Of a stretch of 64,000 nucleotides of DNA, positions 1 through 8,506 are shown one piece after another. The DNA comes from Microvirga antarctica. GTDB lineage: Bacteria > Pseudomonadota > Alphaproteobacteria > Rhizobiales > Beijerinckiaceae. Location: assembly GCF_017921815.1 (NCBI RefSeq), contig NZ_JAGEMM010000002.1, positions 310,001 to 374,000 on the forward strand, read 5' to 3'. Under the pieces are notes generated by a model. It saw only the letters and a program-made list of their open reading frames with translations, made no database searches and was not told where the DNA came from. Position 1 is the stretch's first letter. The number at the start of each line of letters is the position of its first letter. A program made the position numbers and the translations under genes.

Positions 1-535
1 GGTCCGACACGGTGACGATCGCTTCCCGATGGAACGTGTTGGCATCGAAGGTTGCGGTGCCGAGGATGCGCGCAAGCGCTGTGTCGCCTGCGACCTGCAC
101 AGGGTGGAGAACGTCGCTCCTGTCGTGCGCAAGGGCGCCCGGGCGTGATGACTGCACGTCCGACACCATGCGGCAGCCGTGGAGGCAGGCCAGCATCTGC
201 ATGCCATTGCAGATGCCCAGCACCGGTTTCCCCCGGGCGAGAAAACCCTCCATCAGCGCCTGGTCGACCGCCAGCCTGTCGGAGGCCGGATATTGGGAGC
301 GATCCCCATCCACGTACCAGCTTTGCGGAAACCGGATGCGGCCGCCGACGCTCAGGAAACCGTCGAAGTCATCCGCGACCGGTTCCACGAGATCCGGCAG
401 GTAGGGAATGCCGAACGGGACTCCGCCGGCCTGCGCAATGGCCGCGAAATAGGCCTTCGACGTCTCATAATGGCTGCCGCCGGTGCTCGTGTTCTCATCC
501 AGGATGACGGCGATGCGAGGCTTTCTGTCACGCAT
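1..535 (-). CDS. Class I glutamine amidotransferase / gamma-glutamyl-GABA hydrolase-like protein (C26 family), C-terminus cut by window edge
   Basis: The minus strand reads an open frame from an ATG at 535 to the window edge, 178 residues with no stop. The translation contains VLGICNGMQMLA, the nucleophile elbow of class I glutamine amidotransferases with its catalytic Cys. Further on, ANTFHREAI sits where peptidase C26 (PuuD-like) enzymes have the catalytic His. The SVGGR stretch near residue 66 also fits that fold. PuuD-type enzymes hydrolyse gamma-glutamyl conjugates such as gamma-glutamyl-GABA; the substrate here is unknown. The start lies 6 bp after the rsh stop codon on the same strand, so the two genes are probably co-transcribed. 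The third catalytic residue (Glu) would be outside the window. Confidence 0.85.
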   Translation of the reverse strand, partial: MRDRKPRIAVILDENTSTGGSHYETSKAYFAAIAQAGGVPFGIPYLPDLVEPVADDFDGFLSVGGRIRFPQSWYVDGDRSQYPASDRLAVDQALMEGFLARGKPVLGICNGMQMLACLHGCRMVSDVQSSRPGALAHDRSDVLHPVQVAGDTALARILGTATFDANTFHREAIVTVSD

Positions 536-541
536 GCCGAA

Positions 542-2704
542 TTATCCTGTGACGCGATCCACGCGGCTCACCGTGCGCTTGGCGCGCAGCTCCGCGATGA
601 TCGCGTTGAGATGTTTGAGGTCCCAGACACCGAGGTCGATGGTAACGTCGGTAAAGTCCTGGGTTCGCCGTTTCATGGTGACGTTGTCGATGTTGCCTTC
701 ATGATCGGCAATCACCTGCGTGATCTGGGCCAGCGACCCCGGCTCGTTGATGGATTGCAGCTTGATGCGGGCGGGGTAGCGCTGCGGTTCGGCCTCGAGA
801 TCCCACCGCACGTCGATCCAGCGATCCGGCTCGTTGTCGAAATCCGCGAGAGAGGCGGATTGAATCGGGTAGATCGTCACCCCTTCGCCGGGCGTCAGGA
901 TGCCGACGATACGGTCGCCCGGCACCGCTCCGCCGTTGGGGGCGAAATGCACCGGCAGGTCGTCGTTGAGGCCGCGGATCGGAATGCCGTCGGTCACCGT
1001 TTCGCTTGAACCGCCCGGCCGCTCGATGGCTGCCGACTGGTCGGCAAGGCCGGCGCGGCGATCCTCCTTGTAGTCGGGATAAACGGCGCGCACGACATCG
1101 CCGGAAAACATCTCACCCCTGCCCACCGCCGCCAGGACGTCCTCGGTCGACCCGCGGGCAAGGCGCGGAAGGGCGCCCTTCAGCTTCTCGTGGGAATAGG
1201 CCCGGTTGGCGCGCTCGAAGGCGCGTTCGAGAATCTGCGTGCCGAGACCGGTATATTGCTGTCGCACCGCGGCCCGGGTCGCCCGGCGGATCGAGGCGCG
1301 GGCCTTCCCGGTCACCACCAGCGATTCCCAGGCGGCTGGCGGCGTCTGGCCCTCGGCCCGGACGATCTCGACCTCGTCGCCGTTCTGCAACTCGGTCAGA
1401 AGCGGGGACATCCGTCCGTTGATCTTGCAGCCCACCGCCGTATTGCCGACATCGGTGTGGACCGCATAGGCGAAATCGATCGGAGTAGCGCCGCGCGGCA
1501 GGGCGATGAGGCGCGCTTTCGGCGTGAAGCAGAAGACCTGATCGTGGAACAGCTCGAGCTTGGTGTGCTCAAGGAATTCCTCCGGGTTGTCGCCTTCGGC
1601 CAGCAGATCGATCGTGCGGCGCAGCCACTGGTATGCCCGGCTCTCCACCGCCAGACGCGAATTGTCATTGACGCCCTCCTTGTAGAGGGCGTGCGCGGCG
1701 ATGCCGTATTCGGCGACCTCTTCCATGGCGACGGTGCGGATCTGCAATTCCACACGCTGCCGGCTCGGTCCGATGACGGTGGTGTGGAGCGAGCGGTAAT
1801 CGTTCTGCTTCGGCGTCGAAATATAGTCCTTGTAGCGGCCGGGGATCATCGGCCAGCTGGTATGCACCACGCCAAGCGCCCGGTAGCATTCGTCAACCGT
1901 GTCGACGATCACGCGGAACCCGAAGATGTCGGAGAGCTGTTCGAAGGACACGGACTTGCGTTCCATCTTGCGCCAGATCGAATAGGGTCGCTTCTGCCGG
2001 CCCGAGACCTCCGCATTGATGCCCTGCGCCTTCAGCTTGGCGGTCAGCGTCTGCTCGATTTCCTCGACGAGCTTCTCGCTCTTGGCCGTCACCTCGTTGA
2101 GATGCCGGCTGATCGCCTCGTAGGCCTCCGGGTCGAGCGTGTGGAAGGACAGGTCCTCGAGTTCCTCGCGGATCTCCTGGATACCCATGCGGCCGGCCAG
2201 CGGCGCGTAGATGTCGAGGGTCTCCTCGGCGATCCGGTGGCGCTTGTCGGGCGGCATGAATTGCAAGGTGCGCATGTTGTGCAGGCGGTCGGCCAGCTTG
2301 ACCAGAAGCACCCGTACGTCATCGGCCACCGCCAGCAGGAGCTTGCGGAAGTTCTCACCCTGGGCCGCGCGCCGGGACACCAGATCGAGGCGCTTGATCT
2401 TGGTGAGACCGTCCACGAGAGCGCCGATTTGCGGCCCGAACGACTTGGTGATTTCCTCGAGCGTCGCCTGGGTGTCCTCGACAGTGTCGTGGAGGACGGC
2501 GGCCGCGATGGTGGCGTCGTCGAGTTTCAGGTCGGTGAGAATGGCCGCCACTTCAAGCGGATGGCCAAAGAACAGGTCGCCGGATGCGCGCTTCTGGTTG
2601 CCATGCGCCATCATGGCATACACGTAAGCACGGTTCAGAAGCGCCTCGTCAGTCGACGGGTTATAGCGCTTCACCCGCTCGACTAGTTCGTACTGGCGCA
2701 TCAT
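542..2704 (-). CDS. rsh: Bifunctional (p)ppGpp synthetase/hydrolase, RelA/SpoT homologue (Rsh)
   Basis: This 720-residue protein has the complete long-RSH layout. The HD hydrolase domain lies near residues 20-190, with HDTVED at 72-77 and the KLADRLHNMRTL helix. The synthetase domain follows around 240-360 (YKDYISTPK, YRSLHTTV, VELQIRT, EYGIAAH). A TGS domain is near 390-450 and a C-terminal ACT domain near 645-720. Both catalytic halves keep their signature residues, so it should make and degrade (p)ppGpp in the cytoplasm and set the stringent response. Alphaproteobacteria usually carry one such enzyme. The gene lies downstream of rpoZ on the same strand, a conserved neighbourhood, but a hairpin with T-run separates them, so rsh may have its own promoter in 2705-2811. 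Confidence 0.97.
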   Translation of the reverse strand: MMRQYELVERVKRYNPSTDEALLNRAYVYAMMAHGNQKRASGDLFFGHPLEVAAILTDLKLDDATIAAAVLHDTVEDTQATLEEITKSFGPQIGALVDGLTKIKRLDLVSRRAAQGENFRKLLLAVADDVRVLLVKLADRLHNMRTLQFMPPDKRHRIAEETLDIYAPLAGRMGIQEIREELEDLSFHTLDPEAYEAISRHLNEVTAKSEKLVEEIEQTLTAKLKAQGINAEVSGRQKRPYSIWRKMERKSVSFEQLSDIFGFRVIVDTVDECYRALGVVHTSWPMIPGRYKDYISTPKQNDYRSLHTTVIGPSRQRVELQIRTVAMEEVAEYGIAAHALYKEGVNDNSRLAVESRAYQWLRRTIDLLAEGDNPEEFLEHTKLELFHDQVFCFTPKARLIALPRGATPIDFAYAVHTDVGNTAVGCKINGRMSPLLTELQNGDEVEIVRAEGQTPPAAWESLVVTGKARASIRRATRAAVRQQYTGLGTQILERAFERANRAYSHEKLKGALPRLARGSTEDVLAAVGRGEMFSGDVVRAVYPDYKEDRRAGLADQSAAIERPGGSSETVTDGIPIRGLNDDLPVHFAPNGGAVPGDRIVGILTPGEGVTIYPIQSASLADFDNEPDRWIDVRWDLEAEPQRYPARIKLQSINEPGSLAQITQVIADHEGNIDNVTMKRRTQDFTDVTIDLGVWDLKHLNAIIAELRAKRTVSRVDRVTG

Positions 2705-2811
2705 CCGGCGGCGATCTCCTCACAGCGGTTTAACGGGCTGAAGTTAAAAGGATATTGTGCAACGCCTCCAAACTGCAAGGTTTCTCTCGGAATGGGGCCA
2801 TGCAGACATGA

Positions 2812-2838
2812 AAAAGCCCGGCTTCAGGCCGGGCTTTT
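2812..2838 (-). terminator. Intrinsic terminator between rpoZ and rsh
   Basis: The arms AAAAGCCCGGC (2812-2822) and GCCGGGCTTTT (2828-2838) are perfectly complementary around a 5-nt loop. Both strands end in a short T-run, so the element can work in either direction. It lies 24 bp after the rpoZ stop and is best read as the rpoZ terminator or attenuator. Confidence 0.85.
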
Positions 2839-2861
2839 GATGAAATCAGGTTTTTTGGCGC

Positions 2862-3269
2862 TTATTCGCGCTCGTCGTCATCCGCGCTGCTGCTCGGAGG
2901 AACGAGGCCTTCCAGGCCGCGGAGCAGGTCGTCCTCGCTCATGCGATCGAAGGTGACGTCCGTGTCGCTGTCATTGCGTGCCGTTGCGGCAGCAGCCGTA
3001 TTGCCAAGCAGCGGAACGGTCTCGGCCTCTGGCTCGTCCACCTCGACGTATTTCTGCATCGAATGGATCAGCTGCTCCTTCAGATCGTCCGGAGCAATGG
3101 TCTCATCGGCGATTTCGCGCAGGGCGACGACGGGGTTCTTGTCGCGGTCGCGGTCGATGGTGAGCGGCGAACCCGAGGAAATGAGACGGGCGCGGTGGCT
3201 GGCGAGCAGCACGAGCTCAAACCGGTTGTCGACCTTGTCGATGCAATCTTCGACGGTCACACGAGCCAT
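2862..3269 (-). CDS. rpoZ: DNA-directed RNA polymerase omega subunit
   Basis: This 135-residue protein starts MARVTVEDC and has the omega core: [21 protein letters not shown], split here as the conserved NRFELV helix, then [11 protein letters not shown]. Omega binds the beta-prime subunit, helps core polymerase assemble and, in many proteobacteria, forms part of one ppGpp-binding site, which fits its position upstream of rsh. The conserved part ends near residue 75. The remaining acidic, low-complexity tail (many Asp, Glu and Ser, ending DDDERE) is the variable extension common in alphaproteobacterial omegas. A hairpin terminator follows the gene. The 247 bp upstream, towards the RTX gene, hold the promoter region, but I could not assign boxes with confidence. 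Confidence 0.96.
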   Translation of the reverse strand: MARVTVEDCIDKVDNRFELVLLASHRARLISSGSPLTIDRDRDKNPVVALREIADETIAPDDLKEQLIHSMQKYVEVDEPEAETVPLLGNTAAAATARNDSDTDVTFDRMSEDDLLRGLEGLVPPSSSADDDERE

Positions 3270-3516
3270 GAAGAGGCTCCTTTTCGTGGTTCAAGGAATA
3301 GCGGAAGCGGGCGTGATTACACCGGATGCGGGCCGAAGGCAAGGGAGGCGGACAGGGGGGCCTCGAACCGGCGCAGTGTGCGGGATGGTACCCTGCGGCA
3401 CGCGATCCGCCGCATGAGAGGGACCTAATCCTAAAAAGCAACGTTGGAGCGTTACCTGCTGGCCGTCTCGCGGGATGGGATGCCGGCGTTAACACCGCAA
3501 TGGAGAAGAGGTTTCA

Positions 3517-6500
3517 ATGTCAGAGGTAATCATCGACCATCAGGTCACAGACACAGTCGTTGTTGGCGTCACTGACACCGTCACCGTTACGGCAAAGGGT
3601 GAAGTCGTCACTGCCAACAACTGTGTCGTTTCAGTGAGCCTCGGCCAGCTGAAAGTCGACGGCTTCGTCCATAATTCGGGGGCCACCGGGACCGCCGTCG
3701 ACCTCAGTTACGGGAATGTGACTGTTGGGAAAACAGGACGGATCGTCGGTGGAGATAACGGCGTTCGCTATGGAAGTGGCAGCATCACGGTCAACGAAGG
3801 GACGATATCGGCGTCGAAACATGCGGTGGAAGGCCACTGGGGCATGGGTGTCGATAATCGCGGAACGATTCATTCGGGCGAGGTCGGGATCTTCTTTAAG
3901 GAGGGTGATGTCGCGGGAGGCAGAATGCAGGTTACCAACACGGGAACCATCGATGGTGGAAAGATCGGCATCCAGGGTGGCATCTACAACGATATCGTCA
4001 CCAACAAAGGCCACATCGAGGGCCCCAAGGCTCTGCTTCTTCAGGACGGCGCCGATACATATGACGGCAGGGGCGGCACCGTAACGGGCGTGATCGATCT
4101 CGGTGCCGGCGACGACTTCGCCATTGGCGGGGAGGGCAGCGAGACGTTCCTCGGCGGCTCAGGTGCCGACACGATCGACGGCCGCGGCGGTAGCGACACC
4201 GTCATCTACGACGCGAATGTCAGCCACACCATCGACCTGTCTCTGACCCGTTCGCAAGATACTGGCGAAGGCAACGACATCCTCGCCGCCATCGAGAATA
4301 TCCGGGCCGGCGCCGGCGCCGATCATTTGACCGGCAACGTCTCAGCAAACCAGCTCGACGGCGGTGGGGGGGACGACACGCTTCTTGGTGGCGACGGCGC
4401 GGACGTTCTGCTGGGCGGCGGTGGCAGCAACCTGCTGGAGGGCGGCGCCGGCGGCGACACCATCGACGGCTCCGGCGGCGCCAGCGTCGCGTCCTATAGT
4501 CATGCGTCGCAGGCCGTCACGGTCGACCTTTCGAAAGTGGATGGCTCAAGCAATCTTGGCGAGGCGCGGGACGACCATTTCATCAATATCGAGAGCGTCT
4601 GGGGATCGGCGTTTGCCGACGTGATCGGCGGAGACGCCCAAGACAACTGGATCGTGGGCGATGCGGGCCATGACACACTGACCGGAGGAGCCGGGAACGA
4701 CTCTCTTTTTGGTGGGATTGGCGACGATCTGCTGGCGGGTGGTGAGAATAACGATTTGCTCGATGGTGGGATAGGCAATGACACCCTTGATGGCGGGCTC
4801 GACGGCGACCGGATGACCGGCGGCGCTGCGGATGACGTTTATCGGGTCGATAGCCGGTTCGACGTGGTCGTGGAACTGGAGCACGACGGGGTCGACACGG
4901 TCGAAACCACCATCGACTTCGCTCTGGCCCAGAATGTCGAGAATCTCCGAGCGATCGGCGTCCGGGGCATGTCCCTGACGGGAAACAATGAAAACAACAC
5001 GATCTGGGGCAACGCCGCTGGCAATCTCATGTACGGATTGGACGGCGACGATCACATGATGGGTGGCGACGGCGACGATCAGTTGAAGGGCGACAGTGGC
5101 AAGAACATCCTGGAAGGCGGGTCGGGGCGCGACATTCTCGATGGTACCGGGGGCATCAGCATCGCCTCCTATGAGCACGAGAAGGCCGCCGTGACCGTCG
5201 ACCTCTCGCAAAGCGACAGCTCGCGCAACACCGGCGAGGCGGCCAATGACAGGCTGCTCAATATCAGCGGCGTCATAGGCACCACCTTCTCCGACAACCT
5301 GACCGGCACCGCAGGCCATAACATTCTAGAGGGCGGAGAAGGGAACGATACCCTCGATGGCGGCGCTGGCAAAGACGACATGGTCGGCGGGAAGGGCGAC
5401 GACACCTATGTGGTCGATAACGGTTTGGACTTCGCGATTGAATCGAAAGGCGAGGGCATCGACACCATCAAGGTATCGATCAACTACACCCTGGATGATG
5501 AGGTCGAGATCGGCATCGCCACGGGCAATGGAGCGATCACGCTCCAGGGCAATGCCAGCGACAACGCGATCACGGGCAACGACGCGGCCAATACCCTGTC
5601 GGGCAAAGACGGCAACGATACCCTGAGCGGTGGCGGCGGCAATGATGTGCTGAAGGGCGGAAAGGGCGCCAACCTGCTCGACGGCGGCGCGGGTGCCGAC
5701 ACGTTCGACGGCACCGACGGGGACAGCTCGGTCACCTATCAACACGCGACTCAGGCCGTGACCGTGAATCTGTCGGCAACCGACGGCTCCCAAAACACCG
5801 GCGAGGCTGCGGGCGACCGCTTCGTGAAGATCGGTAGCATCCGGGGCTCGACTTTCGCCGATACGCTCATCGGCGACGGCGGTGCCAACGCCCTCGCGGG
5901 CGGCGATGGCAATGACAGCCTCGATGGGCGGGCCGGCAATGACGTGCTGACGGGCGGCGCCGGCGATGACACTTACCAGATCGATTCCGCTGGCGACCGC
6001 ATCGTCGAGGAGGCGTCGGGCGGAACCGATACGGTCGTGACGGCCATCGACTATGTTCTCGGGGCGAATGTCGAGACCCTCATCGCGTCGGGCGCGAATG
6101 CACTCACGCTGTCCGGCAATGACCGTGACAACAAGCTTCTCGGGAATGCTGCGGCCAACACCCTGGTGGGCAACGCAGGCCATGACAGGCTGATCGGGGG
6201 CATGGGCCGGGACGTCCTGTCGGGCGGCATCGGCGACGACGTGCTTTCTGGCGACCTCGGCAAGGACGTGCTGATCGGTGGCGCGGGCCGCGATGTGTTC
6301 GTGTTCAGCAGCCGGCCGAACAAGAAGACGAACCTCGACAAGATCACCGACTTCAACGTGAAGGACGATACGTTGGCGCTCGACGACGCGATCTTCAAGA
6401 AGATCGGGAAGGGGTCGGAGTTCCACCCCGGCAAGCTCAAGAAGGCCTTCTTCTCGGGCGATGGCCACGCCAAGGACAAGAACGACTACATTCTCTACTC

Positions 6501-6618
6501 GGCCAAGACCGGCGTGGTCTCGTTCGATGCCGATGGCTCCGGCAAACACGCTGCCGTCGAGATCTGCACCCTCAGCAAGAAGCTGCACCTCACGGCCCTC
6601 GATGTCGTCATCTATTGA
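3517..6618 (+). CDS. Large RTX (hemolysin-type Ca2+-binding repeat) protein, probably exported by a type I system
   Basis: This 1033-residue protein has no N-terminal signal peptide. Residues about 10-190 are short repeats of small and hydrophobic residues with regularly spaced Gly and Asn (GTISAS, GTIHSG, GTIDGG), resembling a parallel beta-helix. From about 195 to 940 there are many GGxGxDxLx nonapeptides. A larger module recurs three times, marked by related blocks (VASYSHASQAVTVDLS, IASYEHEKAAVTVDLS, VTYQHATQAVTVNLS) that start near residues 323, 548 and 737; DDxYxVD blocks and further nonapeptides follow. The last roughly 90 residues (AGRDVFVFSS to LDVVIY) look like the C-terminal secretion domain of RTX proteins. 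The protein is probably secreted and folds on Ca2+. No catalytic domain was recognised, so it may be structural or adhesive. No type I secretion genes lie nearby. Confidence 0.88.
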   Translation: MSEVIIDHQVTDTVVVGVTDTVTVTAKGEVVTANNCVVSVSLGQLKVDGFVHNSGATGTAVDLSYGNVTVGKTGRIVGGDNGVRYGSGSITVNEGTISASKHAVEGHWGMGVDNRGTIHSGEVGIFFKEGDVAGGRMQVTNTGTIDGGKIGIQGGIYNDIVTNKGHIEGPKALLLQDGADTYDGRGGTVTGVIDLGAGDDFAIGGEGSETFLGGSGADTIDGRGGSDTVIYDANVSHTIDLSLTRSQDTGEGNDILAAIENIRAGAGADHLTGNVSANQLDGGGGDDTLLGGDGADVLLGGGGSNLLEGGAGGDTIDGSGGASVASYSHASQAVTVDLSKVDGSSNLGEARDDHFINIESVWGSAFADVIGGDAQDNWIVGDAGHDTLTGGAGNDSLFGGIGDDLLAGGENNDLLDGGIGNDTLDGGLDGDRMTGGAADDVYRVDSRFDVVVELEHDGVDTVETTIDFALAQNVENLRAIGVRGMSLTGNNENNTIWGNAAGNLMYGLDGDDHMMGGDGDDQLKGDSGKNILEGGSGRDILDGTGGISIASYEHEKAAVTVDLSQSDSSRNTGEAANDRLLNISGVIGTTFSDNLTGTAGHNILEGGEGNDTLDGGAGKDDMVGGKGDDTYVVDNGLDFAIESKGEGIDTIKVSINYTLDDEVEIGIATGNGAITLQGNASDNAITGNDAANTLSGKDGNDTLSGGGGNDVLKGGKGANLLDGGAGADTFDGTDGDSSVTYQHATQAVTVNLSATDGSQNTGEAAGDRFVKIGSIRGSTFADTLIGDGGANALAGGDGNDSLDGRAGNDVLTGGAGDDTYQIDSAGDRIVEEASGGTDTVVTAIDYVLGANVETLIASGANALTLSGNDRDNKLLGNAAANTLVGNAGHDRLIGGMGRDVLSGGIGDDVLSGDLGKDVLIGGAGRDVFVFSSRPNKKTNLDKITDFNVKDDTLALDDAIFKKIGKGSEFHPGKLKKAFFSGDGHAKDKNDYILYSAKTGVVSFDADGSGKHAAVEICTLSKKLHLTALDVVIY

Positions 6619-6635
6619 GTGCGGGAGACTTTCCC

Positions 6636-6670
6636 CGCGTGCCGCCGGTCGTACAGACTGGCGGCACGCG
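6636..6670 (+). terminator. Strong hairpin after the RTX gene
   Basis: A 15-bp stem (6636-6650 with 6656-6670, one G-T pair) closes a 5-nt loop GTACA, 17 bp after the RTX stop codon. The outer arm CGCGTGCCGCC is perfectly matched. No T-run follows, so it may be a Rho-assisted terminator or a 3'-end stabiliser rather than a classical intrinsic terminator. Confidence 0.6.
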
Positions 6671-6741
6671 GCAACGAGGCACGTTGGGCGTGAAGCCCCA
6701 CCACCCGCTAAACGCGCATCCTTTCCGGGCAGGGCAGGCCG

Positions 6742-6900
6742 ATGAGACCCACCTGGCCCATCGCCTTCGCACTCACCCTGCTGCTGATGGTCGTGTGGAT
6801 CGTGGTGAATTGTCTGGAGTTCACCCGGATCGACGCCTGCCTCGACCGGAGTGGGCGCTGGGACCACGAGCAGGGGATCTGTGAGAGCGCGCGGCGCTGA
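6742..6900 (+). CDS. Small single-pass membrane protein, conserved-hypothetical type
   Basis: An ATG at 6742 opens a 52-codon frame ending in TGA at 6898-6900, with GGGCAGGGCAGG just upstream as a plausible ribosome binding region. Residues about 5-23 form one hydrophobic helix (IAFALTLLLMVVWIVV). The short hydrophilic tail contains the pattern DACLDRSGRWDHEQGICE: two Cys flanking a Gly-Arg-Trp-Asp core. I recall similar CLDxGGRWDxxxxxCE tails from small alphaproteobacterial proteins of unknown role, but cannot verify this here. The two Cys on the far side of a membrane helix could form a disulfide if the tail is periplasmic. It sits between the RTX gene and an RTX pseudogene; no function is claimed. 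Confidence 0.6.
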   Translation: MRPTWPIAFALTLLLMVVWIVVNCLEFTRIDACLDRSGRWDHEQGICESARR

Positions 6901-6929
6901 CGGATGACCGACAAAGCGGCAAGCCAAGA

Positions 6930-7354
6930 AAATGGGTCAATACGATCAGCGTCTCCGACCAGGTCGAGACGATCAATCTCGAGGGCGCCGGCTCCTCGAG
7001 AACAGCGTCGGCGGGACGGTGATCGGCGCGCTGAGCGCGTTCGGTTCGAGCGCTGGGACCTTTGCGAACGCGATCGTCAATGATCCAAACAACAGGTTCG
7101 CGATTGTTGACGGCAAGCTGGCTCTACGGGAAGGCGCGACGGTCGATTACGAGAGCAACCAGAAGGGCCACCTCAAGGCTGACGCCTTCCATGTCGGAAA
7201 AGCGGCTGCCGATGGATCGGACCGGATCATCTACGACCAGACCAAGAATTCTCTCTACTATGATCGCGATGGCAATGGCGGCGCGGAGCAGATCAAGTTT
7301 GCGACCCTGCAGGCCAAGGACAAGCTGGCCCTGAGCGACTTCATGATCGTCTAG
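6930..7354 (+). pseudogene. Remnant of a cadherin-like/RTX secreted protein (frameshifted and internally deleted)
   Basis: Two frames together give a recognisable but broken protein. In the first frame (6930 to a stop near 7022) the translation runs WVNTISVSDQVETINLEGAG, then a stop. From about 7000 the next frame gives ENSVGGTVIGALSAFG, NRFAIVDGKLAL and VDYES, the pattern of bacterial cadherin-like domains. It then jumps straight to LKADAFHVGKAAADGSDRIIYD, NSLYYDRDGNGGAEQIKFATL and LALSDFMIV, the C-terminal end of RTX secretion domains. The Ca2+-binding nonapeptides that normally lie between these parts are missing, and no convincing start codon or ribosome site precedes it. I read it as a gene fossil. 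A short chimeric product of 140 codons starting at 6932 is possible but unlikely. Confidence 0.7.
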
Positions 7355-7413
7355 CGGACCACGCGGTCGGGCGCGGATCCCCTTCGCCGCCCGCCCCGCG
7401 ACACCGCCCCACC

Positions 7414-7449
7414 CGCCCCCTGTCTCTCGTCCGAGCCAGGGGCGTTTTT
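7414..7449 (+). terminator. Intrinsic terminator after the RTX pseudogene
   Basis: The arms CGCCCC (7414-7419) and GGGGCG (7439-7444) are extended by TG/CA pairs past a single bulged C, and are followed by TTTTT (7445-7449). The element separates the RTX pseudogene from the fab operon promoter region. Confidence 0.65.
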
Positions 7450-7546
7450 GTATCGCCATTCCCGCACGACCCGGTCGCGTTGCCTTGACTCCCTCTTCCC
7501 GGAGTGCGAGTCCCGCCCGGTTTTCTCCTTCAGAGGGCGGTCCCGC

Positions 7547-8494
7547 ATGAAACGCGCATTCGTATTTCCGGGTCAGGGAAGTCAGGTTGTCGGGATGGGC
7601 AAGGCGCTCGCCGATGCTTTTCCGCAAGCGAGAGCCGTCTTCGACGAAGTCGACGAAGCGCTCTCCCAGAAACTGTCGGCGGTCATGTGGGAGGGTCCGG
7701 CCGAGGACCTGACGCTGACGGCCAACACCCAGCCGGCCCTGATGGCAGTCAGCCTTGCGGCCATGCGGGTGCTGGAAGCCGAAGCCGGTCTCGATCTCAA
7801 ACGCCACGCGACCTTTGTGGCGGGACACTCGCTTGGCGAATATTCAGCGCTTGCCGCCGCTGGCAGCCTGTCGATCGGGGACACGGCGCGTCTCCTGCGC
7901 ATCCGTGGCAACGCCATGCAGGGCGCGGTCCCGGTCGGCGAGGGGGCTATGGCGGCGCTGCTCGGGCTGGAATACGACGCCGCTCTCGAGGTGGCGATAG
8001 CCGCCCGCGAAGGCGAGGTGTGCGATGCCGCCAACGACAATGGCGGCGCGCAGGTGGTCGTGTCCGGCAACAAGGCGGCGGTCGAACGGGCGATCCGCAT
8101 CGCGCAGGAGCGCGGCGCCAAACGCGCCATCATGCTCGCCGTCTCGGCGCCATTCCACTGCGCGCTCATGCAGCCGGCCGCGGACGCGATGCGCGCGGCG
8201 CTCGCCGGCGTGACGGTCAACGTCCCCGTCGTCCCCCTGGTGTCGAACGTCACCGCCGGGCCGGTGACGGATCCCGACGCCATCCGCGATGGCCTTGTGC
8301 GTCAGGTGACAGGCACCGTGCGCTGGCGCGAGAGCGTTGCCTTCATGGCAGCCCAGGGCGTTGAATCATTTTATGAGGTTGGGTCGGGCAAGGTTCTGAC
8401 CGGACTCGCGAAACGCATTGCGCCCGGCGCCGCCGCAAGCGTGATCGGGACGCCGGACGACGTCGCCGCCTTCGCGGCCTCTCTTCAAGGGTAA
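7547..8494 (+). CDS. fabD: Malonyl-CoA:ACP transacylase
   Basis: This 315-residue cytoplasmic enzyme moves the malonyl group from CoA to acyl carrier protein to supply fatty acid elongation. It starts MKRAFVFPGQGSQ, the canonical FabD N-terminus, so I chose the ATG at 7547 over an upstream in-frame start at 7448. The nucleophilic Ser is in GHSLGEYSALAAAG. The NDNGGAQVVVSG and SAPFHCALMQ stretches carry further substrate- and active-site residues, including the catalytic His. Length is normal for the family. It is the first gene of a fabD-fabG-acpP-fabF group, with fabG 12 bp downstream. A TTGACT at about 7474 could be part of the promoter, but no good -10 box was found. Confidence 0.97.
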   Translation: MKRAFVFPGQGSQVVGMGKALADAFPQARAVFDEVDEALSQKLSAVMWEGPAEDLTLTANTQPALMAVSLAAMRVLEAEAGLDLKRHATFVAGHSLGEYSALAAAGSLSIGDTARLLRIRGNAMQGAVPVGEGAMAALLGLEYDAALEVAIAAREGEVCDAANDNGGAQVVVSGNKAAVERAIRIAQERGAKRAIMLAVSAPFHCALMQPAADAMRAALAGVTVNVPVVPLVSNVTAGPVTDPDAIRDGLVRQVTGTVRWRESVAFMAAQGVESFYEVGSGKVLTGLAKRIAPGAAASVIGTPDDVAAFAASLQG

Positions 8495-8506
8495 GGACAC
8501 ATCATC

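Noticed and set aside
3340-3430. Possible tRNA because of a CTCGAACCG stretch
   Set aside because: No acceptor stem, D-arm or anticodon arm could be folded around it on either strand.
5326-6927. Long minus-strand open frame (533 codons) opposite the RTX gene
   Set aside because: It mirrors the GC-rich repeat codons of the RTX gene; the translation is Val/Ala/Arg-rich without any recognisable domain, and the plus-strand RTX motifs are unmistakable.
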